From assembly GCA_947184155.2 (NCBI GenBank), contig CAMXCT020006582.1, positions 263,001 through 327,000 on the forward strand: a stretch of 64,000 bases of DNA, given 5' to 3'. Shown one piece after another: positions 43,440 through 55,579 of the stretch. The first letter of the stretch is position 1; each line of letters starts with the position of its first letter. A program made the position numbers and the translations under genes. The stretch comes from Cladocopium goreaui. Its lineage: Eukaryota > Sar > Dinophyceae > Suessiales > Symbiodiniaceae. Under the pieces are notes generated by a model. That model was not told the origin of the DNA. It ran no database searches and saw nothing but the letters and a program-made list of their open reading frames with translations.

Positions 43440-44180
43440 AGAATGTCAGGGAAAGAGTTAGTCAAAGAAAGAGTTAGTGAGGGAAAGAGTTAGTCAAAGA
43501 AAGAGGTAGTCAAAGAAAGAGTTAGTCAGGGAAAGAGTTAGTCAAAGAAAGAGTTAGTGAGGGAAAGAGTTAGTCACAGAAAGAGTTAGCAAAGAAAGAG
43601 TTCGTCAGGGAAAGAGTTAGTCAAAGAAAGAGTTAGTCAAAGAAACAGTTAGTCAGGGAAAGAGTTAGTCAAAGAAAGAGTTAGTGAGGGAAAGAGTTAG
43701 TCAAAGAAAGAGTTAGCAAAGAAAGAGTTAGTCAGGGAAAGAGTTAGTCAAAGAAAGAGTTAGTCAAAGAGTTAGTGAGGGAAAGAGTTAGTCAAAGAAA
43801 GAGTTAGTTAGAGGGAAAGAGTTAGTCAAAGAAAGAGTTAGTGAGGGAAAGAGTTAGTCAAAGAAAGAGTTAGTCAAAGAAAGAGTTAGTCAGGGAAAGA
43901 GTTAGTCAAAGAAAGTTAGTTTAGTGTCAGGGAAAGAGTTAGTCAAAGAAAGAGTTAGTCAAAGAAACAGTTAGTCAGGGAAAGAGTTAGTCAAAGAAAC
44001 AAAGAAAGAGTTAGTGAGGGAAAGAGTCAGTCAAAGAAAGAGTTAGTGAGGGAAAGAGTTAGTCAAAGAAAGAGTTAGTCAGGATATATGAGGTAGTCAA
44101 AGAAAGAGTTAGCAAAGAAACAAGTTAGTCAAAGAAAGAGTTAGTGAGGAAAAGAGTGAGTCAAAGAAAGAGTTAGCAAA
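43440..44180. repeat. 15-bp minisatellite (GAAAGAGTTAGTCAA)n
   Basis: About 45 units alternating between a 'caaagaaagagttagt' and a 'cagggaaagagttagt' type, with local higher-order pairing and occasional short units. Abuts the next array without a gap. Confidence 0.95.
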
Positions 44181-44186
44181 GAAATT

Positions 44187-46170
44187 GTTCCCTCACTGTA
44201 AATGGGATTGCAAGTGGTGCTGGTGGAGGAGTTGCCGATGGAGTTTTGCAGGAAGTCTCGCACGAAATGCGTTTTTGAGAGATAGCAGATGCACGAAAGC
44301 CTATGTTTTTCCATACAAAGTCCGTCCCCGAACGTCGATGATCTACCTCTGCGGTGCGACGGGTGCGAGACGGTCTCGTGTGTGGTCGGATCATGCTCGG
44401 ATATGTTCGGATCATGGATCGGTTCCGCATTGTAAATGGGGTTTCAACTGTTTTTCGTGCATGTGTGGTCGACAGAATTCCATTGTGATTTGCAACTGTA
44501 GGATCGTTCCCGCATTGTAAATGGGGTTGCAAGTGGTGCTGGTGGATGAGTTGCTGATGGGGTGGATGAGTTGCCGATGGAGTTTTGAAGGAAGTCTCGC
44601 ACGAAATGCGTTTTTGAGAGATAGCAGATGCACGAAAGCCTATGTTTTTCCATACAAAGTCCGTCCCCGAACCTCGATGATCTACCTCTGTGGTGCGACG
44701 GGTGCGAGACGGTCTCGTGTGTGGTCGGATCATGGGCGGATATGCTCGGATCATGGTCGGATCGGTTCCGCATTGTAAATGGGGTTTCAACTGTTTTTCG
44801 TGCATGTGTGGTCGACAGAATTCCATTGTGATTTGCAACTGTAGGATCGTTCCCGCATTGTAAATGGGGTTGCAAGTGGTGCTGGTGGATGAGTTGCTGA
44901 TGGAATTCCATTGTGATTTGCAACTCTAGGATCGTTCCCTCACTGTAAATGGGATTGCAAGTGGTGCTGGTGGATGAGTTGCCGATGAAGTTTTGAAGGA
45001 AGTCTCGCACGAAATGCGTTTTTGAGAGATAGCAGATGCACGAAAGCCTATGTTTTTCCATACAAAGTCCGTCCCCGAACCTCGATGATCTACCTCTGCG
45101 GTGCGACGGGTGCGAGACGGTCTCGTGTGTGGTCGCATCATTCTCGGATATTCTCGGATCGGTTCCGCATTGTAAATGGGGTTTCAACTGTTTTTCGTGC
45201 ATGTGTGGTCGACAGAATTCCATTGTGATTTGCAACTGTAGGATCGTTCCCGCATTGTAAATGGGGTTGCAAGTGGTGCTGGTGGATGAGTTGCTGATGG
45301 AATTCCATTGTGATTTGCAACTCTAGGATCGTTCCCTCACTGTAAATGGGATTGCAAGTGGTGCTGGTGGAGGAGTTGCCGATGGAGTTTTGAAGGAAGT
45401 CTCGCACGAAATGCGTTTTTGAGAGATAGCAGATGCACGAAACCCTATGTTTTTCCATACAAAGTCCGTCCCCGAACCTCGATGATCTACCTCTGCGGTG
45501 CGACGGGTGCGAGACGGTCTCGTGTGTGGTCGGATCATGGGCGGATATGCTCGGATCATGGTCGGATCGGTTCCGCATTGTAAATGGGGTTTCAACTGTT
45601 TTTCGTGCATGTGTGGTCGACAGAATTCCATTGTGATTTGTAACTGTAGGATCGTTCATGCATTGCAAATGGGGTTGCAAGTGGTGCTGGTGGATGAGTT
45701 GCTGATGGAATTCCATTGTGATTTGCAACTCTAGGATCGTTCCCTCACTGTAAATGGGATTGCAAGTGGTGCTGGTGGAGGAGTTGCCGATGGAGTTTTG
45801 AAGGAAGTCTCGCACAAAATGCGTTTTTGAGAGAGAGCAGATGCACGAAACCCTATGTTTTTCCATACAAAGTCCGTCCCCGAACCTCGATGATCTACCT
45901 CTGCGGTTCGACGGTTGCGAGACGGTCGCGTGTGTGGTCAGATCATGGGCGGATCATTCTCGGATCGGTTTCGCATTGTAAATGTGGTGTCACCTGTTTT
46001 TCGTGCATGTGCGGTCGACAGAATTCCATTGTGATTTGCAACTGTAGGATCGTTCCCGCAATGTAAATGGGATTGCAAGTGGTGCTGGTGGATGAGTTGC
46101 CGATGGAATTCCATTGTGATTTGCAACTCTAGGATCGTTCCCTCACTGTAAATGGGATTGCAAGTGGTGC
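44187..46170. repeat. ~400-bp higher-order tandem repeat
   Basis: Units restart at GTTCCCTCACTGTAAATGGG at 44187, 44934, 45331, 45739 and 46137, giving spacings of about 747, 397, 408 and 398 bp. The first interval holds two shorter units. Each unit carries GTCGACAGAATTCCATTGTG and a GATCATGG-rich segment. All long frames here, on both strands, arise from the repetition. Internal GGATCGTTCC and AATGGGGTTGCAAGTGGTGC words recur about twice per unit. Confidence 0.93.
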
Positions 46171-46404
46171 TGCATGAAGGCTGCCACAGTGATTTGTCAG
46201 CAGATTTTCTCTATTTTGGCGCTAATGATTTTCCTTCTAAAAATCCTTTTAAAAAGTGCTTCAAAATCGTTTTTTTTTCGCTCTGGCGTCGAGATCCGGT
46301 TGTGGAGCTACATGATCGTATTGCATACATGTGACAAAAAAAGGATCTTTCAGATTTTGGCTGCTTTCATTTTCTATTTAAAATCAACTTTTTCTGCTCT
46401 GGCG

Positions 46405-46913
46405 TTGGAGTGTGAAGGAAGCAGTGGGAAGTGTGAAGTGTGAAGTGTGAAGTGTGAAGGAAGCAGTGGGAAGTGAGAAGTGTGAAGTGTGGAGTGTGAA
46501 GTTTAAGTTTGGAGTGCGAAGCGCGCAGTGTGAAGTGTGAGGTTTGGAGTGTGAAGGAAGCAGTGTGAAGTGCGAAGTGTGAAGTGTGAAGTGTGGAGTG
46601 TGAAGTTTCAAGTTCGGAGTGCGAAGAGTGCAGTGTGAAGTGTGGAGTGTGAAGACTTTGCTTCGTCTCTCGCTGAAAAAATCAAACGGTTGTCGAGGTT
46701 TGGAGTGCGAAGCGCGCAGTGTGAAGTGTGAGGTTTGGAGTGTGAAGGAAGCAGTGGGAAGTGAGAAGTGTGAAGTGTGAAGTGCGAAGTGTGAAGTGTG
46801 AAGTGTGGAGTGTGAAGTTTCAAGTTCGGAGTGCGAAGAGTGCAGTGTGAAGTGTGGAGTGTGAAGACTTTGCTTCGTCTCTCGCTGAAAAAATCAAACG
46901 GTTGTCGAGGGAA
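46405..46913. repeat. GTGAAGT minisatellite with a ~212-bp duplication
   Basis: Built from GTGTGAA and AGCAGTGGGAA words. A block ending in 'ctcgctgaaaaaatcaaacgg' occurs twice (near 46602-46700 and 46814-46910). Frames through it (Leu-His-Thr-Ser-His-Phe repeats) are artefacts. Confidence 0.92.
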
Positions 46914-47340
46914 GGACACGGTCGGGACAGGGTGTCTTTGAACTATAGGTCATTTATGTTTGGGAAACTTCCGCCGCCGGCTTGCCCGGCTCTATGTTAT
47001 GCTTGAATTAATGCCTTAATATGCTTTAATATGCTTTAATCTCCTGTTTCTGCTTAACCTACTGCTTCACCAATCTTCAAAGAGGTATTTTTGTGATATC
47101 CAGATTTCTATTAAATATATAATTATCAGATATTGATATCTTCCTCCAAGCAATGTTTGATGATCACAATTCCAATCTCCTGCGACTGTGAGTCCTAAAA
47201 ATGCCCCATTGGGATGATCCCTGAAATCACCAAGCTCAGCTATCGGAAGCTATGAGTTTTTCTTGAATTTTATCGAAATTTTCCGGTTATTTTATCGAAT
47301 TTCACAGAACATATTCCCCTAATTCGTGATGCCTTTTCTA

Positions 47341-47460
47341 TGACCCATGACGGATCCATGGTGCTGCTATATATGGTAACATGGATCCCATCAAGATTAA
47401 CCCCCTTTGTGTTAGCATTAATCTACCAGCACATAAATGGATCCTATATGGGTGATGTTC
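47341..47460. repeat. Inverted-repeat element, family V
   Basis: Contains CCATGACGGATCCATGGTGC at the left and ATGGATCCTATATGGG at the right, the reverse orientation of the copies at 28027 and 57046. Confidence 0.65.
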
Positions 47461-47750
47461 CGGGTTCAACTGGGATTTTTCTTGGTAGTCCGACAGCCTC
47501 AACCTTCTCAGGCTCAGGAGATGTTGACCTTGGCGCAGAGGCCACAGATCCCCATGGGCCACAGATCCCGGGAAAAGCCATGGTACAAAGCATGGTGAAC
47601 TCCATGGTTTCCACAAGTTTTTCACAAAGTTTTCCCGAAATTTTGCTTCCTAACGAAGAGGGAACATTTTTCACTAGCGAAGAATCAGCCTTTAGCAGTT
47701 GAATGAACATCAAGAGAAAATAGGAGCCCCTTTTTCAGCCGACAGAATAG

Positions 47751-47871
47751 GAAGATCCATCTCCAAAATCAGGGTCACAAGATGTGAAAGCCTTAGAATT
47801 CTTTGACCGATTGTTGGCTCGAAGTTCTATCACCAGGTCTGATCAAGGCAGTGAGGAATGGGATGTAATGT
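47751..47871 (+). CDS. Candidate exon, acidic/helical (possible phosphatase-gene linker)
   Basis: A 121-nt open exon follows a polypyrimidine tract and AATAG|G acceptor, and ends at a GTGAGT donor. It encodes EDPSPKSGSQDVKALEFF, then DRLLARSS and SDQGSEEWDVM. The helix 'ALEFFDRLL' resembles 'AMELFERLR' in the candidate exon at 51174. Unassigned family. Confidence 0.42.
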
Positions 47872-48203
47872 GTGAGTCCCCCAAAAAAACATATGGACAC
47901 CCAAAAATTGCACCTGGATCTTCCTATAATCAACTCTTTTGAGCAAAAAAACACCGTGTCTCTTGGCTATTTATGCCATCATATCCCAATCAATATCCCC
48001 ATCATAAACCAAACATTATCGGCTATCTGGGATATGATGGGACATAACCAATCAGTAGTATATTTAACAATATGAATGTTTCCCAAGTCATGGGGGTCCC
48101 CAAATCATCATCCAGAATTTCATGAATAAGCAACTGATTTAGTGTTGACACAACCATGGTCAAATTGACTGGGGATTCACCATGACTTATGGAAGCCACA
48201 TAC

Positions 48204-48316
48204 ACCCTCTGGCAATTGAACATAACTATTGAAAAAACACATTTATAGTTGATTTACCTATTCAACACGGTGATTTCCCAGTTCGCAAACTGTTACAGTA
48301 GTTTACGAGAGGGTAA
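48204..48316. repeat. Inverted-repeat element, family I
   Basis: ACACCCTCTGGCAATTGAAC at the left end against GTAGTTTACGAGAGGGTA at the right end. Diverged. Confidence 0.7.
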
Positions 48317-49199
48317 CCGTTCGCAGCTTATCTGAGCATCACCTTTGAGGCACATCTCCGATGAGCTCTTGCAGCAGGCGGACGTTTTTCATGGCCGCCA
48401 ATAAATCTGTGGCCATACGGTAGAATGGGAATAGTATGGGAGAATTTCATGGTCATTTTTTTGTATAGTACAATATGAAACTTGGCGGTTGGTACCTGAA
48501 AATGGGGGAATGGCCTGATGTCCTCCCAATTTTATTGCCATTTCACGGCAGAAAATGAGGTGATTTACCATCTATGGGAGAAACTTCTTTTCAGAGGAAG
48601 CCACGTAGTTGAAAGGGGATTACACCAAAATTGCACGTTTGTGAGGGAAAATGACAAGAAACCATAGGATTTTGTATTTCACTCAAACCCATTTGGGCAC
48701 TGAAGTCGCCTTTCTTCGGTTACATATCTCGATTCCATGACAGGTCGAGCGCCATCAGGAGTGGGAACCATAGCATTTTGGGGCTATGGGTCGAGTGATT
48801 CGGGTACCTTCAAGGACCTGCCAAGATTAAGATAGAGTTATTTTCCTTGGATTGGTTTAAGGGAGATTTTACAGGAAAGCCGCGGACAGCCCTATATTTG
48901 GTAAAAACAACCCTGGTTTCCTGTAGAATTTCCTTTAAGCCCATCCAATGAATTTTTAGCTTTAGTCTTTACCACATTTTTGAGGCATAATGGCACAACT
49001 GATTGAGCATTCTGATCAGGACCAGATCATAAGCCTCCGAACTGTTTAGCAAGCATGGTTCTTAAATCCTTTGAAGTGGGACTGTTCCATTAACGGATTG
49101 CACCTGTCACCATGGTGACTGGACAACCCTGGATTGGTTGATTGGTTCAGCTTGTTGAGTAATTAGGAAGGTACCACCAAAACGTGACTTTATTTGCTA

Positions 49200-49315
49200 G
49201 CTGGTTGGTGGTTCGGAACATTTTTTATTTTCCATAATATATATTGGGATGTCATCCTTCCCATTGACGAACTCATATTTTTCAAGATGGTTATTGCACC
49301 ACCAAGCAGCTAGTA
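49200..49315. repeat. Inverted-repeat element, family III (copy 4)
   Basis: AGCTGGTTGGTGGTTCGGAA at the left end against GCACCACCAAGCAGCTAG at the right end. Confidence 0.7.
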
Positions 49316-50314
49316 AAAATATGACCACCCATTGATCAACAGCCCAGGAGTTGATTAACCCAGGCTTTACACCCACGGATGTTCGAATTGAGTTTGGTAC
49401 CACAATTCGACTAGCAGTGACTGGCCATTTCATCATCTATGGCTTCATTTTTTGGTTGATTCGAAATGTACTCTCCGGAAATCTTGGCTGGCTTGCTGGA
49501 ACTCCACGATTTACATGCATTTGCACACGATTTTCCTTCATTTTCTGGTGAAAGAAAACGATGATTTTATTTTAGGCTGGGATCAGTGCATCTCATCAAA
49601 CTACAATGTCCTAGCGGCATGAAAATGGCCACTGGTCATCCGCCAGTCCTTTTCGTTTTGTTGGGTCAGAAGCCCACGTAACTATAGAAATATCATGAAA
49701 TACCACCATAAATAAATCAGAAATCCTATTGCTGGCCTACTTATAAAATGTTATAAACCAATAGAAACCTGTCCGAAGGGAATTAGAATCAAAAGTGAAA
49801 ATGGCTGGACGAATTGAAGACTTGCAATATTGGTTCAAACAATTGGCCTACTGGTAAAGTTGGAAATGCAAAATCCAGAAAGTAGGATACCCCCCTTTGA
49901 TCAAAATGGAGTCCGAAAATCGTGATCACTTCACGAATGGCACTTCCCATTTCAATCAACTAGGGGTTCATTTGTAAGATGAACGTTGGTTGGGGACCCT
50001 TCATGAACCAATTCTAGGTTTACAGCCCCTTGATTCCTTGATTTGACAATTTGCTGCATACCATTTTTGGGGACTATAACTATCTAGAATTGGTTCATGA
50101 AGCATGGCACCTCAAAAAAAAACATCCTATGATTATGCCCTACAGAAGCATGACACCTTATACCTTATAGAACATCCATAAGTACCAACTGCCTCATCAA
50201 GGTCCCATGCTTCATGACACCAAGGTGCTTCGACATGCCTAAAGCTCCAAGCCGCTCAGGTGCGGGGCCATGCTGATGCCCAAGAGTGGGGCATTCATAA
50301 TGAGAGCCATGGAA

Positions 50315-50419
50315 TACCCTCTGGTAATTTAACATAGCCATTGACGATACCCCATTTATAGTTGATTTACCTATTCAAAATGGTGATTTTCTACAGCTAT
50401 GTTCGTTTACCAGAGGGTA
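50315..50419. repeat. Inverted-repeat element, family I
   Basis: TACCCTCTGGTAATTTAACA at the left end against TGTTCGTTTACCAGAGGGTA at the right end. Confidence 0.85.
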
Positions 50420-51173
50420 ATATAAGAATGGGTAAATTCCTTTAACTAATTACCGTAAAGAATTCATAGTTAATTAATACCAAACACGGGCAATTAATGA
50501 TGCTAGTGGGACCCAATTAGTGGGAATAATATATGTGTCCCAGTCAAGGAATTCACGTAATCTGGGATAAAATGGAATCCCATGGGTAATTTGTTTCCCG
50601 GATTTTGGGTAACAATTACTTACATGAAATTTCCTAAGATATGTGGCGGGATGATTATTTCATATTAATTTCCAAAATAAAGGTAATTACCACATGTTTT
50701 GCAGTAATTATGGCCCACCTGGTAGTAAATACCTAAGTTCTCTGATTCCGGTGGAATAGCCTTAATTTTACCATGTAATAGTATTATGGTAAACTAATAC
50801 ACTATTTTGAATGTATAATGACCGAAATTAGATTATTAAAATAGATTATTTATAATGTGTGTTTCTGGGGAAAAATAACTCCTTTCTTTTTGGGAGGGGA
50901 TCATCAATGGGAAAAACGGGAATATGAACAACCAAAATTGTGGGAATCTGAATGAATCTGTAGAAAACAAGAGTTGAACCAAGAGTACATATTTGGATGC
51001 AATTGACATGTATCTAGACGGCATCCCACCAAAAACCCCATTACTGGGATCTCACCCAAAATTCCATTCATATATTATATATATATATATATTGACATAT
51101 AAATAAACCCCATTGTAAATCCCAATATAAAGATCTCCCATTTTCCCCACAACAAAACACCGTCACCGTCGAG

Positions 51174-51222
51174 GCTCCGAAGGAGCCATGGTGGCCATGG
51201 AACTCTTTGAACGGCTCAGGAG
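51174..51222 (+). CDS. Candidate exon (helical, upstream of phosphatase)
   Basis: CGAG|G acceptor, AGGAG|GT donor, phase 1 to 2. Encodes GSEGAMVAMELFERLRR. Its outgoing phase fits the next candidate at 51899. Confidence 0.42.
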
Positions 51223-51561
51223 GTACCCATTAACCGGTGACGACGACTGGATGATGATTTGAGGTAGCCCTATGACTTAGGAACCCCCCCAAGTTGAAGA
51301 GACGGATGATGATAATTTGTTTTTGTTTTCTGGGATTTTCAGGGTTTTTTAGGGATTATCATCATCACAATCGTTGGATTTCTGTGCAGTGAATCATCGT
51401 CCCTATGGTGAATTCACCATAAATCAGCGAAGCAACATCCCTCATTTGGTCCATTTGGTCCATTTGGTCCATTTGGTTCATTTTGGTTGGGTCAAACCAT
51501 CAAAGCCATAAACAATAGTCCAAGAATCATCCACAAATTGGACACTACCCACTACATATTT

Positions 51562-51672
51562 GGAGGTTTCCTAAGTCATGGGGGTACCCCTAGTTATCAT
51601 CCACTTTATTTTCGGATTTTCTATGAAATAAACCATCCAGCAATTGGGGTATCCCCATTTATGGAAACCACC
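51562..51672. repeat. Inverted-repeat element, family II
   Basis: GGAGGTTTCCTAAGTCATGG at the left end, GGGGTATCCCCATTTATGGAAACC at the right, with 'aaccatccagca' inside. Other copies are at about 25455-25560, 30195-30300, 34720-34816, 52118-52215, 55275-55384 and 62735-62850. Confidence 0.75.
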
Positions 51673-51898
51673 ATAGAATCTATCTCTATGACTTGTCAGG
51701 AATAAGAAACATCATGTTCCTCCATTGTGCCATGATATCTCCAGTTATGGAAACCCACTGCATCATCATTTTAGGTTCGGTAGAATTGGAGGTTTCCTGA
51801 AATAGGGGTACCCGGGTATCCCCAGTTATGGAAACCCCCAAATTGGTTCAACCATCCTTCTTCCCTGGCTGGTGCCCGATCCAAGTTTCTTCCACCAG

Positions 51899-51946
51899 GA
51901 ATCCCTTTGAGCCGCCAGTGTCTGCCGAACGGGTGCGCCGTTTCGG
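51899..51946 (+). CDS. Candidate exon (upstream of phosphatase)
   Basis: CCAG|G acceptor; enters in phase 2 as the exon at 51174 leaves. Encodes NPFEPPVSAERVRRF, a proline turn followed by a basic helix as often seen before PPP catalytic domains. The donor could be GT at 51947 or a GC a few bases later, so the end is approximate. Confidence 0.42.
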
Positions 51947-52711
51947 GTTGCGGCGAGAGATATCAAAGACCACTAGTGGCCAATTTGGCTGGAGAAATTG
52001 GTAATTTTGATACTTTTAATACACTGTAATGATTTGCATGGAGAAATGTTTACCTACTTAGATCAAGCTGGATCCATACTATGGAATAGGAGAACACAAC
52101 ATACATTAACATACTATATAGGGGCTTCCTAAAATGGTGGTACCCCCAAAGCATCTTTTTTTTATGTTCCAAATCATGAACCATCCAGCTATTGGGGTGC
52201 CCCCCATGACTATGGAAGCCCCCATATGGCGTACATTTTTGGTCAGGGCCGACCTGGCGAATGCGCTTCGTAAATGCTAAGGTTTGAACCTGACAAAAGA
52301 ACGCAAGATCTCAGGGTGCAAGGTGGATGATGATATCATATGATATCCCATAGTATATATATATATATTCACATTGTTTATTCCTGTTATATGATCCCAT
52401 TATGAATATGATCCTACATATATCGCATTGTATCACCACATTGGGTTTCTTCAATCACAATCTTTATTCCCAAGTCGTGACAAAAATTGTGAGGATCCAG
52501 TTGGTGTTTATTGGTGTATCATCATTTTCCCAGTGAAAATAGCCATAAATGGAGGAGGGGGTTATACCTATTTTTTAGCTATATCCAAATGACATGTGTA
52601 TATATAATAAGAATAATGATCCTAGTAATAATTAATAATAATAAGTAATAATAATAACAATAATATATATATATATATATGCATATAGCGCTGACCAAAT
52701 ATATATATATA

Positions 52712-53655
52712 TATACATACATACATACATGAATACACACACATACACACATACACACATAAACACATACAGACATACATACGTACGTACATACAAACAT
52801 ACAAACATACAAACATACAAACATACAAACATACAAACATACAAACATACAAACATACATACAACCATACAAACATACAAACATACAAACATACAAGCAT
52901 ACATACATACATACATACATTTAAATTGCATTACATTACATTACATACATACATTACATTACATACATACATTACATACATACATTACATTACATACCAT
53001 ACATACCATACCATACCATACCATACCATACCATACCATACATACATACATACATACATACCATACATACATACCATACATACATACCATACATACATAC
53101 CATACATACATACTACATACATACATACATACATACATACATACATACATACATACATACATACATACATACATACATACATACATACATACATACATAC
53201 ATACATACATACATACATACATACATACATACATACACACACACAGACATACATACATACATACATACATACATACAACATACATACATACATACATACA
53301 TACATACATACATACATACATACATACATACATACATACATACATACATACATACATACATACATACAATACCATACATACAATACCATACATACATACC
53401 ATACCATACCATACCATACCATACCATACCATACCATACATACATACATACCATACATACCATACATACCATACATACCATACATACCATACATACCATA
53501 CATACCATACATACCATACATACCATACATACCAAACATACCATACATACCATACATACCATACATACCATACATACCATACATACATACCATACCATAC
53601 CATACCATACCATACCATACCATACCATACCATACATACATACATACATACATAC
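52712..53655. repeat. 0.94-kb ATAC/ACAT-type microsatellite
   Basis: Blocks of (ACAT)n, (AAACATAC)n, (ACCAT)n and (CATACATAC)n. The plus-strand frames (Tyr-Ile-His-Thr) and minus-strand frames (Met-Tyr-Val-Cys) of up to 325 codons through it are products of the repeat. Confidence 0.97.
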
Positions 53656-53714
53656 CCATCATATCACCATTCAAATTGTCCGATTTCTTGGCCCAATCAC
53701 CTGTGAATCTGTAG

Positions 53715-53753
53715 GCAGAGGACATGGTGATAGCCATGGAGGGGGAATTGCAG
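53715..53753 (+). CDS. Candidate 39-nt exon (upstream of phosphatase)
   Basis: GTAG|G acceptor, CAG|GC donor, 13 codons AEDMVIAMEGELQ, phase 0 to 0. Lies just after the large microsatellite. Confidence 0.38.
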
Positions 53754-54415
53754 GCCGGACCTCTCAGACGATTGGAGAGATCCACGGGGGATAGCAATGA
53801 GAAATCACCGCAATGGAGGTTTTAATTTTAATGTGAAAATCCCGGGAAAAATCATGGAACACATGTTAAGTAGGTTTTCTGCATGGGTATTGTTGAAGGT
53901 GATTTGTTTTTCAACTTTCCCAATGTGAAATACGTTGAAATTCGGGAATCCATATGTTTTTAGTTGGGAGGATGGGAACCTTAAGGAAATCCAAGTACTA
54001 TGATCTATCTGAATCTATCTGTAGCTTTGATTATTCTCAAACCGCAATTTTTTCAATCCAAGCCTAGTGAAACCAGATTTCCGGAATTATATCCAATGTG
54101 CTTTCATCTGTTTTTTTTTCATCATTACAACTGAACTGTTCCCTTCATGGTACATCGCTGGTCCATCAATGACTCCCAGTCCCTGCAGATGTTGAATTCA
54201 CAACTACCCAGAGCTTAGTCGCAGTTCATTCCATGTTCTGGGTTATGGGTACGCATATGACACAGACACACCCACATATATATATGTATACATATACATA
54301 TATTTGTGTTGCATGTTGTGTATAATATATATATATAGTATACATAGATTGCGCTATATTCAACTTTGTGACATTCTAAATATGTTGACATGATTTGTAT
54401 ACCTTCCATTCACAG

Positions 54416-54460
54416 GTGCCATCGCCCACAAATGTTGGACGCCAGGCTCTAAAATCCCCG
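54416..54460 (+). CDS. Candidate exon VPSPTN (upstream of phosphatase)
   Basis: CACAG|G acceptor. The encoded VPSPTNVGRQ suits the 'val-x-x-Pro' turn that normally precedes the first catalytic strand of PPP phosphatases. The donor is ambiguous. Confidence 0.3.
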
Positions 54461-55274
54461 GTGTTGGACGTGAGCCTACCTCAGGTTGCGGATGTCGGAA
54501 CATCCTGGCGGCGAAAACTCGGGGGTTTCCTCTTCTGAAAACCCGACTCCGGATGGGAATCCAACATGGGGACAGTGGGGAAATCCTCCATGAATTTGCA
54601 GTGGGAGAATCATTGATTTTTTTTTTTGCCATGTTTGATGATCGGAGGCGAATTGGGTTAGTCCGCCCCAGGACATGTTACAACTGAACTAGCCTTACTT
54701 ACCTTATGGAACTGGAGTGAGCTAACTTACTATAACTGGGTTGAACCACCAATATAAATACGAAAGTACGGGAAAGCCTCTTTTCGAAATTCAGGGATTT
54801 GCCCAAGTAGATCCAATTGTAGCTTTAAAAAAATCTTTGGAATTTTCCAACAAACTGACTTATCAGTTTTGAACTTAGACAACCAATTAGGACGGTTCAT
54901 TTATCAATGTACCTTTCTGATTATACAAGTCCCAATTAGATCTATTCAATCCATTTTTTGATTTGTAGATTGATTAAACCCAAGTATGATATACATTTTG
55001 ACAACATGATGTTCCTTATTTTTTCATGAAACCCATTTATTTATAGCACCCCCAAACAGATATTAGAGTAGTTTTTGGCCCTGGACATTCTGCCATAATC
55101 ATCATCGTTTTGCGGGATGGTTTCCAAACAACTACCATGGGGATCTGTTTTTTAGAACTACAATGACCTTATGATAGAAATCTATTGTGTTATACTTACT
55201 ATCAGATAATTCCTATCAGATGCTGATTACGAGTCTAAAAAAGGGATCTGTTGTATTAGAACTATAAGAACGTA

Positions 55275-55384
55275 TGGAGGTTTCCTAAAATTGGGGTACC
55301 CCAATAGCTGGATGTTTATAATTTACAATCCTATTAAAATGGATGATAACTAGGGGTACCCCCATGACTTAGGAAACCTCCATA
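55275..55384. repeat. Inverted-repeat element, family II
   Basis: TGGAGGTTTCCTAAAATTGG at the left end against CTTAGGAAACCTCCA at the right end; GGGGTACCCC near both ends. Confidence 0.85.
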
Positions 55385-55529
55385 TATCTAGACACATACC
55401 AAGAATATATGTGGTTGGAGTTCTATTCCAACATTTCTGGATATGATCCCAAAGAATATCATGTATAGCAACCTCCATATAAGAATTATACTTTACTCAG
55501 AACCGCTTGATATTTCCCTGGCTAGGTAG

Positions 55530-55579
55530 GTGATGACCGACGCCTGGTGGTGGTGGGCGACCTCCATGGACAGCTACAG
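55530..55579 (+). CDS. Phosphatase exon: GDxHG motif
   Basis: 50 nt, GDDRRLVVVGDLHGQLQ. Acceptor GTAG|G, donor CAG|GT, phase 1 to 0. Confidence 0.85.

Larger units (their letters stand above)
36775..47750. other. Intronic stretch with few candidate exons
   Basis: AT-rich simple repeats (36906-37075, 38100-38190, 38630-38700), inverted-repeat elements and large tandem arrays. A possible 36-nt exon at 37181-37216 would encode Gly-Pro-Thr/Ala repeats in the phase left by ANK exon 13. Stretches at 42391-42450 (+), 42695-42790 (+) and 47460-47702 (+, Ser/Thr/Pro-rich) have protein-like composition without decisive edges. Confidence 0.35.

Noticed and set aside
44173-45866. Overlapping 60-263-codon frames on both strands
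   Set aside because: They repeat with the ~400-bp tandem unit, shift frame between units and show no domain.
48339-48372. Exon encoding HISDELLQQ
   Set aside because: Edges are good (AG|G, GC), but the phase does not fit the neighbouring candidate exon at 47751-47871.
52729-53797. Long frames on both strands (up to 325 codons)
   Set aside because: Entirely within a 4-bp-period microsatellite; composition is only Tyr/Ile/His/Thr or Met/Tyr/Val/Cys/Trp.
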